Of a DNA stretch of 64,000 nt, positions 57,392 to 64,000 are shown piece by piece. Position 1 is the first letter of the stretch, and every line of letters begins with the position of its first letter. A program made the translations under genes and the position numbers. Origin of the DNA: Pasteurellaceae bacterium LFhippo2. Lineage in GTDB: Bacteria; Pseudomonadota; Gammaproteobacteria; Enterobacterales; Pasteurellaceae. The DNA lies in contig LEKJ01000014.1 in the NCBI GenBank assembly GCA_029852775.1, positions 1 through 64,000 of the forward strand. The letters run 5' to 3'. The notes under the pieces are model-generated. The model ran no database searches and was not told the origin of the DNA. It saw only the letters and a list, made by a program, of their open reading frames with translations.

Positions 57392-57466
57392 TGTTCCGAA
57401 ACTATTTTATAAAATATTGATTTTATTAGCGCAAAAACTAAGAAAAATCATAAAAGTTTCGGAACA
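57392..57466. promoter_or_regulatory. two inverted integrase arm-type sites (right arm)
   Basis: TGTTCCGAAACT at 57392-57403 and its exact reverse complement at 57455-57466. Together with the left-arm copies they give four TTCCGAAAC sites around the att core. Confidence 0.6.
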
Positions 57467-57498
57467 TAAAACAGCGTTAAAGCCTTGTCAATCAAGGA

Positions 57499-57786
57499 TT
57501 AAACGCGTTTGAAGTCTAAGTGAACTAGTTTTGGTTTAGTTGGGTGACGTTGAATCGCTTGTACTTTAACTTGCTCTTCTTTACCCGCAACAACGATAGT
57601 TAAAACTTCGTTGTAGAACGCATCGTGAACTTGTGCGTTGTTTACTTTGTTGTGATCTAAGATTACTGCTACTGGCTCAGCATTACCACCGTAGATGATT
57701 GCAGGAACTTGATCATTGTGACGCAGGCGGCGGCTCGCACCCTTACCTTGCGCTGTACGTACTTCAGCTTCAAATTTGAAAGACAT
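57499..57786 (-). CDS. rplY: 50S ribosomal protein L25
   Basis: 95 residues from [21 protein letters not shown] single L25 domain binding 5S rRNA, as in E. coli. It is complete; the last eight codons are supplied by the phage att sequence. The insertion leaves the protein unchanged but changes the sequence after the stop codon. Confidence 0.97.
   Translation of the reverse strand: MSFKFEAEVRTAQGKGASRRLRHNDQVPAIIYGGNAEPVAVILDHNKVNNAQVHDAFYNEVLTIVVAGKEEQVKVQAIQRHPTKPKLVHLDFKRV
57500..57525. other. prophage attachment site, right copy (attR core in rplY)
   Basis: Identical to 652-677. It covers the last eight codons of rplY and part of the stop. It lies 180 bp downstream of int. Confidence 0.92.
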
Positions 57787-58083
57787 TGTTTGTTTCTCAT
57801 TAAAATGGAATCGATTGATTCCGTTAAACAAAAATAGCAGGCGACCCAGCTATTCCCAAAAATAAATTCGGCTATAAAAAGCCGAGCGCAGATTCTACTA
57901 AAAACAGGCTCCAAAGTAAATAAAATTCGATGAAATAGGAGATGAACTCTTTTTCACTCCATTTGATGAGTATATTTAAGTCAATTGACATCAAAAACTG
58001 TGTAATTTTTAACGATTAAATTTTGCTTTATTGTAGAATATGGCTATTTTTTATCTATATAATTATTCTATTAGGAGCTATTA
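57787..58083. other. divergent intergenic region rplY-glgP
   Basis: Holds the rplY promoter region on the minus strand and the glgP upstream region (AGGAG before its start). Near 57874 an AAAAAGCCGAGCG hairpin-like stretch. I see no gene. Confidence 0.4.
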
Positions 58084-60597
58084 ATGAGCAATTTGCAAAC
58101 AACCTCATACTTAAGTCCCGAAAACATACAAAATGTCAAAAATGCCATTTTGCATAAACTTGTCTTTGCATTGGGTGTTGAACCCCGCGAAGCAAGTAAA
58201 CGCAATTGGCTAAATGCAGCATTGCGTGTTGTTCGTGATCTCTCAACAGAATCTTGGTTACAAACTCGTCGTAGTCAAGCCGCAAATACAAGTCGTCGTG
58301 TCTATTATCTATCAATGGAATTTTTGATGGGACGCACTTTTAGTAATGCAATGATTGCAGAAGGCGTTTATGAGTTAATTCGTGCGGCATTCGATGAGTT
58401 AGGTCAAAACCTTGAAGATATTATTAATGAAGAAGGTGACCCAGGTTTAGGTAATGGCGGTTTAGGCCGTTTAGCGGCTTGCTATATGGATAGCCTTGCT
58501 GCAATGAAAATCCCTGCTATTGGTTATGGTATCCGTTATGAATACGGTATGTTCCGCCAAGAGATCAAAAATGGTGAACAAGTTGAACATCCAGACTACT
58601 GGCTAGATAGCGAATTTGTATGGCCTTATGTGCGTTCTAGTAAAAAATTCCCAATTTGTTTTGGTGGCCGTACTTGGCAAGAAGGCAAAAAAACCAAATG
58701 GCAACCAGATGAAGAAATTATCGCTCAGGCACACGATCAATTAATCCCTGGTTTTGAAACTACAGCGACCAATAGCCTACGTTTATGGTCTGCCCACGCA
58801 GGTGATAAAGTTTTTGGTTTAGCTGATTTCAATCGCGGGGATTATTTTGCGGCGATGGTACAACAAAATACCTCTGAAAATGTTTCTCGAGTTCTCTATC
58901 CTGATGACTCAACCTACAACGGCCGCGAACTGCGTTTACGTCAAGAATACTTTCTTTGTTCAGCATCAGTACAAGATATTATCCGCCGCCACGAAATTGA
59001 ATCTGGCTCTTGCCTAAACCTTGCTGATAAAGTCGCAATCCATTTAAATGATACTCACCCAACTCTCGCCATTCCTGAATTAATGCGAATCTTAATTGAC
59101 GAAAAAAGCTATAGTTGGGAGCAAGCTTGGAATACCACGCGTAAAACCTTCTTCTACACTAACCATACATTAATGAGCGAAGCATTAGAAACTTGGCCTG
59201 TTGAGATGGTTGCTCGCGTACTTCCACGTCACTTACAAATCATCTTTGAAATTAATGACTGGTTCCTACAAGAAGTTCGTGAAAAATTCCCTGGTGATGA
59301 ACATTTAGTTCGTCGCGTTTCTATTATTGATGAGCAAGGCGACCGTCGTATTCGTATGGCTTGGCTTGCAGTGATTGCGTCCGGTAAAGTGAATGGTGTG
59401 GCAAAAATCCACTCTGATTTAATGGTTGATTCTATCTTTGCCGATTTCGCGAAGATCTATCCAGATCGCTTTACAAACGTAACCAATGGCGTAACACCAC
59501 GTCGTTGGATTCAAATTGCCAACCCTGGTTTAACTGCTATTTTAGATAAATATATCGGTAAAAACTGGCGTACTGAATTAACTCAATTAGATAAATTAAA
59601 TGCCTTTGCTGATAATGTCGATGTTCAAGCAGAAATTGCTGCAGTTAAAGTTGAGAACAAACGTAAACTTGCACAATATGTGGAACAAACACAAGGCATC
59701 AAGCTTAATCCAGAAGCGATTTTTGATGTTCAAATTAAACGTATTCACAAATATAAACGCCAACAATTAAATGTGTTGCATATTATTTCTCTTTATAACC
59801 GTATTTTGAGAAATCCAACTGCAGATTGGCAACCACGCGTCTTTATCTTCGCGGGTAAAGCGGCAAGTGCATATTATGCAGCGAAAAAGGTGATTCGTTT
59901 AATCAATGACGTAGCAAATGTGATTAATAATGACGCACGCATTAATGATCTAATTAAAGTGGTGTTTATTCCAAATTATAGTGTGAGCCTTGCACAAGTG
60001 ATTATTCCAGCTGCAGATGTATCAGAACAAATTTCATTGGCCGGAACTGAAGCTTCAGGTACATCAAATATGAAATTTGCATTAAATGGTGCATTGACAA
60101 TCGGTACTTTAGATGGCGCAAATGTAGAGATTTTAGATCGTGTTGGTAGCGATAATATCTTTATTTTTGGTAACACCGTAGAGCAAGTTGAAGAGTTACG
60201 TCGTAATGGTTACTCGCCATATCACTACTTTGAAAAAGATGAAGAGTTACACGAAGCCATTTCACAAATATTGAGTGGTAAATTCTCCCCTGAAGATCCA
60301 TATCGCTATCAAGATTTAATTCTGCGATCAGGTGATTTCTATCAAGCTTGTGCGGACTTCCGTAGCTACGTAGAAGCTCAAGAAAGAGTAGCAAATGCAT
60401 TTGGTAATAAAAAAGCTTGGACACGTTCTGCGATTATCAATATTGCGAATATGGGCTACTTCTCATCAGACCGCTCAGTGTTAGATTATGCGCGCGATAT
60501 TTGGAAAATTGAGCCGATGACAGAAGCTCAACTTTCCGAACAGCCAAAAGTGGTTGAAATGATGAATGAAGCAAGCCGCTTATTAACGCTTAAGTAA
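58084..60597 (+). CDS. glgP: glycogen phosphorylase
   Basis: 837 residues, full length. [20 protein letters not shown] near 120, the nucleotide/PLP site [14 protein letters not shown] with the PLP-binding Lys near 665, and GDYFAAMVQ. The enzyme removes glucose-1-phosphate from glycogen chain ends. AGGAG precedes the ATG. Host gene. Confidence 0.97.
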   Translation: MSNLQTTSYLSPENIQNVKNAILHKLVFALGVEPREASKRNWLNAALRVVRDLSTESWLQTRRSQAANTSRRVYYLSMEFLMGRTFSNAMIAEGVYELIRAAFDELGQNLEDIINEEGDPGLGNGGLGRLAACYMDSLAAMKIPAIGYGIRYEYGMFRQEIKNGEQVEHPDYWLDSEFVWPYVRSSKKFPICFGGRTWQEGKKTKWQPDEEIIAQAHDQLIPGFETTATNSLRLWSAHAGDKVFGLADFNRGDYFAAMVQQNTSENVSRVLYPDDSTYNGRELRLRQEYFLCSASVQDIIRRHEIESGSCLNLADKVAIHLNDTHPTLAIPELMRILIDEKSYSWEQAWNTTRKTFFYTNHTLMSEALETWPVEMVARVLPRHLQIIFEINDWFLQEVREKFPGDEHLVRRVSIIDEQGDRRIRMAWLAVIASGKVNGVAKIHSDLMVDSIFADFAKIYPDRFTNVTNGVTPRRWIQIANPGLTAILDKYIGKNWRTELTQLDKLNAFADNVDVQAEIAAVKVENKRKLAQYVEQTQGIKLNPEAIFDVQIKRIHKYKRQQLNVLHIISLYNRILRNPTADWQPRVFIFAGKAASAYYAAKKVIRLINDVANVINNDARINDLIKVVFIPNYSVSLAQVIIPAADVSEQISLAGTEASGTSNMKFALNGALTIGTLDGANVEILDRVGSDNIFIFGNTVEQVEELRRNGYSPYHYFEKDEELHEAISQILSGKFSPEDPYRYQDLILRSGDFYQACADFRSYVEAQERVANAFGNKKAWTRSAIINIANMGYFSSDRSVLDYARDIWKIEPMTEAQLSEQPKVVEMMNEASRLLTLK

Positions 60598-60610
60598 GTT
60601 GTAAAAACAA

Positions 60611-60648
60611 ATCCCGCATACTAGTTTATCTAATATGCGGGATTTTTC
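60611..60648 (+). terminator. glgP terminator
   Basis: AATCCCGCATA and TATGCGGGATT with TTTTTC after it. Confidence 0.85.
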
Positions 60649-60687
60649 TTTTAGCTTTTTACAACTGGTTTGATTTGATACTCTTAA

Positions 60688-60815
60688 CTCTCTCCCTTTG
60701 GGAGAGAGACAGCGAAAATTGCGTTCAGCAATTTTTGCAGAGAGAGGGAAACAAGCGGTGGTATTTTTGAGATATTTTGCAAATTGCCATCTCCCGTAAA
60801 CGGGAGATGGGGCAA
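60688..60815. repeat. intergenic inverted repeats between glgP and the sulfatase
   Basis: CTCTCCC/GGGAGAG arms with AAAATTGC/GCAATTTT inside, then an ACAAGCGGT uptake signal and CCATCTCCCG/CGGGAGATGG. It looks like a REP-type or repeated intergenic element of the host. There is no open frame of note. Confidence 0.5.
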
Positions 60816-60852
60816 GAAAAATATTTTGTGCAGTTGCTACATAATTTTGAAA

Positions 60853-62811
60853 CTATTTCTGCTCTGCTGGCAATTTATATAACATCTCTTTATATAAATA
60901 GCTGCCCAACAATGCGTGCGCTAACGCTTCTTTTTTCATTGATTCAGGCTGCTCTTTCGCAATTAATTTATGTGAACTCTCATCATATTCAAAGCCTTGT
61001 GCTTCGGTATTTGGTTGAAGAATCACAACGTCTTTGCCCTTCATCATTGCTTGAGTTTTATCATATTGCATAAAGGCACGATTTGGATTCGCAGCTTGAG
61101 TTAAATCGTAACCAATCATCGGATATTCACCGCTTACGCCAGCTAATGAAAGTAAGGTCGTTGGCATATCAATTTGACTCACTAAACGGCTATCGCGTTT
61201 TGCGTCAATGCCATCGCCCAAAATCAATGCTGGAATATGGAAATTGTAAATCGGCACTAAATCCGCTCCGCCTACACGAGAGTCGTGATCTGCAATAATA
61301 AGGAAAATAGTATCTTTCCAATAATTAGACTCTTTAGCTAATTTGAAAAAATGACCGATAGCATAATCTGCGTACTTCGCCGCATTATTGCGAGTCTGTT
61401 TTTCTTTATCAAATAACTCAATTTTGCCATCTGGAAATTCAAATGGATCGTGGTTACTTGAAGTAAATACTAAGCTAAAGAAAGGTTTATCGCCTTTGGC
61501 TAATTCCGTGAAGGTTTCATTCGCTTTATCGAATAAATCTTCATCACTCATTCCCCAAGTCGCTTTAAACTTCGGATTTTTATAATCTTTTTCATCAATA
61601 ATGGTTTCAAAACCATTTCCATAGAAATAGCTTGCCATATTGTCGAAATGCTTTTCGCCACCATAGATAAATGATGTGTTATAACCTTGACGGCGTAACA
61701 ACTCAGCAATGGTAAAGAAACCATTTTGGCTCTTCGTTAATTTAACCGTTGCACGTGCTGGAGTTGGGGTAAAACCTGCTGTTACTGCTTCAATACCGCG
61801 AACTGAACGAGTTCCTGTTGCATATAAGTTCTCAAATAACCAACCTTGCTCGGCTAATTTATCAAACTCTGGCGTCAACGGCTTGCCCCCTAAAGTACCA
61901 ACAAACTGTGCGCCTAAGCTCTCTTCCAACACAATCACGATATTTTTCGGTTTGCCTTGATAAGTCGCTTTATTAGTTGTTAATGTTGGAATATCAGCTG
62001 AAATATAATCCGATGCAGGTCGTCCACGACTTGCTTTCACGATCTCAAGCATCTCTTCCACAGCCATTTTGCCGTATTGCTCCGATGATTTATCTTCATC
62101 TTTTAACTGCTGTGCCGCATACAACACTGAATAGCCTGAATTAAGCACTAATGAATTAACAAGCGGATCGCCTGAAAATGCCACCATTGCAGGATTAATT
62201 CCCCTATGAGCCAATGAAGAACGCGCGCCAACAAAAGAGATTGCAATAATCACTAATGCAAGTACAGGTCGCCATTTCCAACTTGGTAAGCGTAAATTCT
62301 TAACTGCCCAACCAGATAGTTTCCAATAGCCGATAATCGCAATAGTCGTGATAATCACACTACTAATCACTGCAATTAAATGTCCATTAATTAACATTGT
62401 GAACACTTCTTTCGGATAAGTTAAATACTCAATAAACAAGCGATTTGGGCGGAAATCATAGGTTTCAATAAAAGCCGGCGTTGAAATCTCCATAAAAAGA
62501 ATAAATACGCTACCAGCAGTCAACCAAACACGTAAAATCGCACGCCAAACAGCACCTAACTTATTGTTGTGTAAGAATAAAACGGTAAATAGTGCTGGCA
62601 CACCAAAAAGATAACAGATTGCCACAATATCAATACGCAATCCTTGTAAGAAAAGCGGTAGCCAACCATCTGCGGCGGTTACACGTTCAGCTTGCCAAAT
62701 AGACAAACCTAAACGCGATAGATTGAAAATAATAAGATTGATTCCGATAAAAAATAGAATCGGAAAGAGAATAAAACGAGAATTGTGCTGTTGTCTTAAC
62801 ATAGACGACAA
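60853..62811 (-). CDS. membrane sulfatase-family phosphotransferase (LtaS/phosphoethanolamine-transferase-like)
   Basis: 652 residues. Five membrane segments in residues 1-200, then an alkaline-phosphatase-fold domain: NIVIVLEESLGAQFVG (metal site with Glu and nucleophile region), TRSVRGIEAV with the Thr nucleophile region, SNHDPF and IADHDSRVG. Such proteins add phosphoethanolamine or glycerophosphate to envelope glycolipids. Host gene, overlapped closely with the MOSC gene upstream (three bases). Confidence 0.82.
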   Translation of the reverse strand: MSSMLRQQHNSRFILFPILFFIGINLIIFNLSRLGLSIWQAERVTAADGWLPLFLQGLRIDIVAICYLFGVPALFTVLFLHNNKLGAVWRAILRVWLTAGSVFILFMEISTPAFIETYDFRPNRLFIEYLTYPKEVFTMLINGHLIAVISSVIITTIAIIGYWKLSGWAVKNLRLPSWKWRPVLALVIIAISFVGARSSLAHRGINPAMVAFSGDPLVNSLVLNSGYSVLYAAQQLKDEDKSSEQYGKMAVEEMLEIVKASRGRPASDYISADIPTLTTNKATYQGKPKNIVIVLEESLGAQFVGTLGGKPLTPEFDKLAEQGWLFENLYATGTRSVRGIEAVTAGFTPTPARATVKLTKSQNGFFTIAELLRRQGYNTSFIYGGEKHFDNMASYFYGNGFETIIDEKDYKNPKFKATWGMSDEDLFDKANETFTELAKGDKPFFSLVFTSSNHDPFEFPDGKIELFDKEKQTRNNAAKYADYAIGHFFKLAKESNYWKDTIFLIIADHDSRVGGADLVPIYNFHIPALILGDGIDAKRDSRLVSQIDMPTTLLSLAGVSGEYPMIGYDLTQAANPNRAFMQYDKTQAMMKGKDVVILQPNTEAQGFEYDESSHKLIAKEQPESMKKEALAHALLGSYLYKEMLYKLPAEQK

Positions 62812-62814
62812 ACC

Positions 62815-63603
62815 TTACTTTAAGATGTTAATTGAATCACCAACGCGAATTACACCACTATTTTCAGGCACTAAATGAATGCCAAAAATCGGCTTCCCCT
62901 GTTCGTTGGTATGATGTTGTTTGAGCGTTCGCAAAGGCTCTGATTTTGGATCTAACTCAAGATTTTCCAAATTTCGTGTGATTAAAATACAGCGTGTACA
63001 ACTTTGTGCGACACTGAATTTCACTTGCCCGATCTGAATTTGTTGCCACTGTTCTTCTGCAAATGGCTCACTTCCATCTATGACGATATTGCCACGAAAT
63101 TGTTCCATTATAACTGAAACAGGAGACCATTTTTTCACTTGTTGTAAGGATTTTTCAGATACAAGCAATAGTGGATTACTATCAGCGAAACTCATTGGTG
63201 TATTATCAAAATATCGCACTCTACGTTGACTTTGCTCCCCTAGCCAACGTAATTGAACCGCTCTCTCAAAAAATTGGCTAAGCCATTGATTAACTTCTTC
63301 TTTTGCAACAAATGAATCAAAATAAGTTCCCCAGACTTCACTAGATTGAGTCTGTTCAAAATCCGCATAACGTACTAAATACTGCTCGCCATTATCGTGC
63401 GCAATCAAAATACCACTTGAAACCGGAAATGCTGAAAGTTGGTAAAGAGCCTTATCTTTTCGAGCTGTAACAAAAGTACCGTCTAGTTCTGTTATCATAA
63501 ATTCACGGTCGAAATTTAATCCTTGCAAATTTACAACCGCTTGTTCTACTCGATAAGCTTGAGTTGACTTAATTGGATATAAATTTAATTGGGTAATTTT
63601 CAT
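62815..63603 (-). CDS. MOSC-domain protein (YcbX-like)
   Basis: 262 residues. N-terminal MOSC beta-barrel (LYPIKSTQAYRVEQAVV, LNFDREFMITELDG) and MOSC domain with the Cys in VAQSCTRCILITRN. YcbX-type molybdenum enzymes reduce N-hydroxylated compounds such as 6-hydroxylaminopurine. Host gene. Confidence 0.85.
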   Translation of the reverse strand: MKITQLNLYPIKSTQAYRVEQAVVNLQGLNFDREFMITELDGTFVTARKDKALYQLSAFPVSSGILIAHDNGEQYLVRYADFEQTQSSEVWGTYFDSFVAKEEVNQWLSQFFERAVQLRWLGEQSQRRVRYFDNTPMSFADSNPLLLVSEKSLQQVKKWSPVSVIMEQFRGNIVIDGSEPFAEEQWQQIQIGQVKFSVAQSCTRCILITRNLENLELDPKSEPLRTLKQHHTNEQGKPIFGIHLVPENSGVIRVGDSINILK

Positions 63604-63699
63604 TATATTCTCCTTTTAAGGCGCCACAATAGCAGAAAATGGTCTACATTTGTATGTGATTCAAGTAAAATAGCCTAATTATTTACGGAGAACAAAATT

Positions 63700-63981
63700 A
63701 TGGCAAAGAAACCAGTACAAGACTTTGAAAGTACATTAAAAGAGCTTGAGCAGATTGTTCAAAATTTAGAGAGCGGAGATCTACCCTTAGAAGAAGCATT
63801 AAACGAATTTGAAAGTGCGATCAAACTCGTGCAAGAAGGCCAAGAGCGCTTAGCTAAAGCAGAACAGCGTATTCAAATTTTAATGCGAAAAGATGAAGAT
63901 TCGCCATTAGTAGATTATCAGCCAAATACACCTAAATCAGCCCCCGTAACACAAGCGGGCGATGATATTATTCCATTCTAA
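63700..63981 (+). CDS. xseB: exodeoxyribonuclease VII small subunit
   Basis: 93 residues: [42 protein letters not shown]. The helical hairpin of XseB is complete, with a longer than usual C-terminal tail ([17 protein letters not shown]). It pairs with XseA to degrade single-stranded DNA. Confidence 0.95.
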   Translation: MAKKPVQDFESTLKELEQIVQNLESGDLPLEEALNEFESAIKLVQEGQERLAKAEQRIQILMRKDEDSPLVDYQPNTPKSAPVTQAGDDIIPF

Positions 63982-64000
63982 TTTCCTTTTAATCTCGCAA

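Overview
The window is a complete, apparently intact temperate-phage genome of about 56.8 kb, integrated in a Pasteurellaceae chromosome. Host assignment rests on uptake-signal-like motifs (ACAAGCGGT in both the flanks and the phage, plus one AAGTGCGGT pair) and on the host genes rplY, glgP and xseB. The ACAAGCGGT form points to the Actinobacillus/Mannheimia side of the family rather than to H. influenzae. A 26-bp direct repeat marks the prophage ends: 652-677 on the left and 57500-57525 on the right. The right copy is the 3' end of rplY, so integration regenerates that gene.

Layout. 1-651: host flank with a possible T4SS (VirB5-like) gene fragment and a small secreted protein. 773-37135 (minus strand): virion genes, with the terminases at the high-coordinate end, then portal, a set of fibre-like proteins, scaffold, capsid, connectors, lysis genes and internal (ejected) proteins, including a 2935-residue polyvalent protein. 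Three RelBE/YafQ-type toxin-antitoxin pairs are interleaved with the virion genes. 37.2-39.5 kb: an RNA-regulated antirepressor (ant2), a 19-residue Ibs-like peptide gene with a convergent antisense promoter, and the probable late-promoter region. 39.5-43.4 kb (minus): Q-like, NinG, NinB, P, O, HTH, CII and Cro. 43.4-46.3 kb: a lambda-like switch with CI, a DUF262 plus HEPN gene pair in the position of lambda rexAB, and TATAGCT half-sites at both OR and OL. 46.3-57.3 kb (plus): the pL operon with many small genes, Gp157/Sak4-like/SSB-like recombination genes, SieB-like exclusion, a second antirepressor (ant1) with a C4-type antisense RNA, a MazG-like protein, a DUF4224 protein and the tyrosine integrase. 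57.5-64 kb: host genes rplY, glgP, a membrane sulfatase, a MOSC protein and xseB.

How it works together. CI should hold pR and pL off through matching operators. pR runs minus through cro, cII, O (which contains four iterons and an AT-rich tract, a lambda-type origin), P, nin and Q. Q would release late transcription into the terminase-to-ejection-protein operon. Two antirepressors sit behind separate small-RNA/structured-leader modules. The control logic is lambdoid. The virion genes instead look like those of a short-tailed phage: no tape measure, tail tube or sheath gene is recognisable, and there is a large internal-protein set.

Most notable: a (GCAA)20 tract right after a well-placed start codon in the fibre cluster (phase variation); an Ibs/Sib-like type I toxin-antitoxin locus; two antirepressors with the same three-part RNA architecture; a CI/OL/OR switch flanking a DUF262-HEPN defence-like pair; and a Cys-Cys-rich set of virion proteins. 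All functional calls come from reading the sequence; no database search was run.
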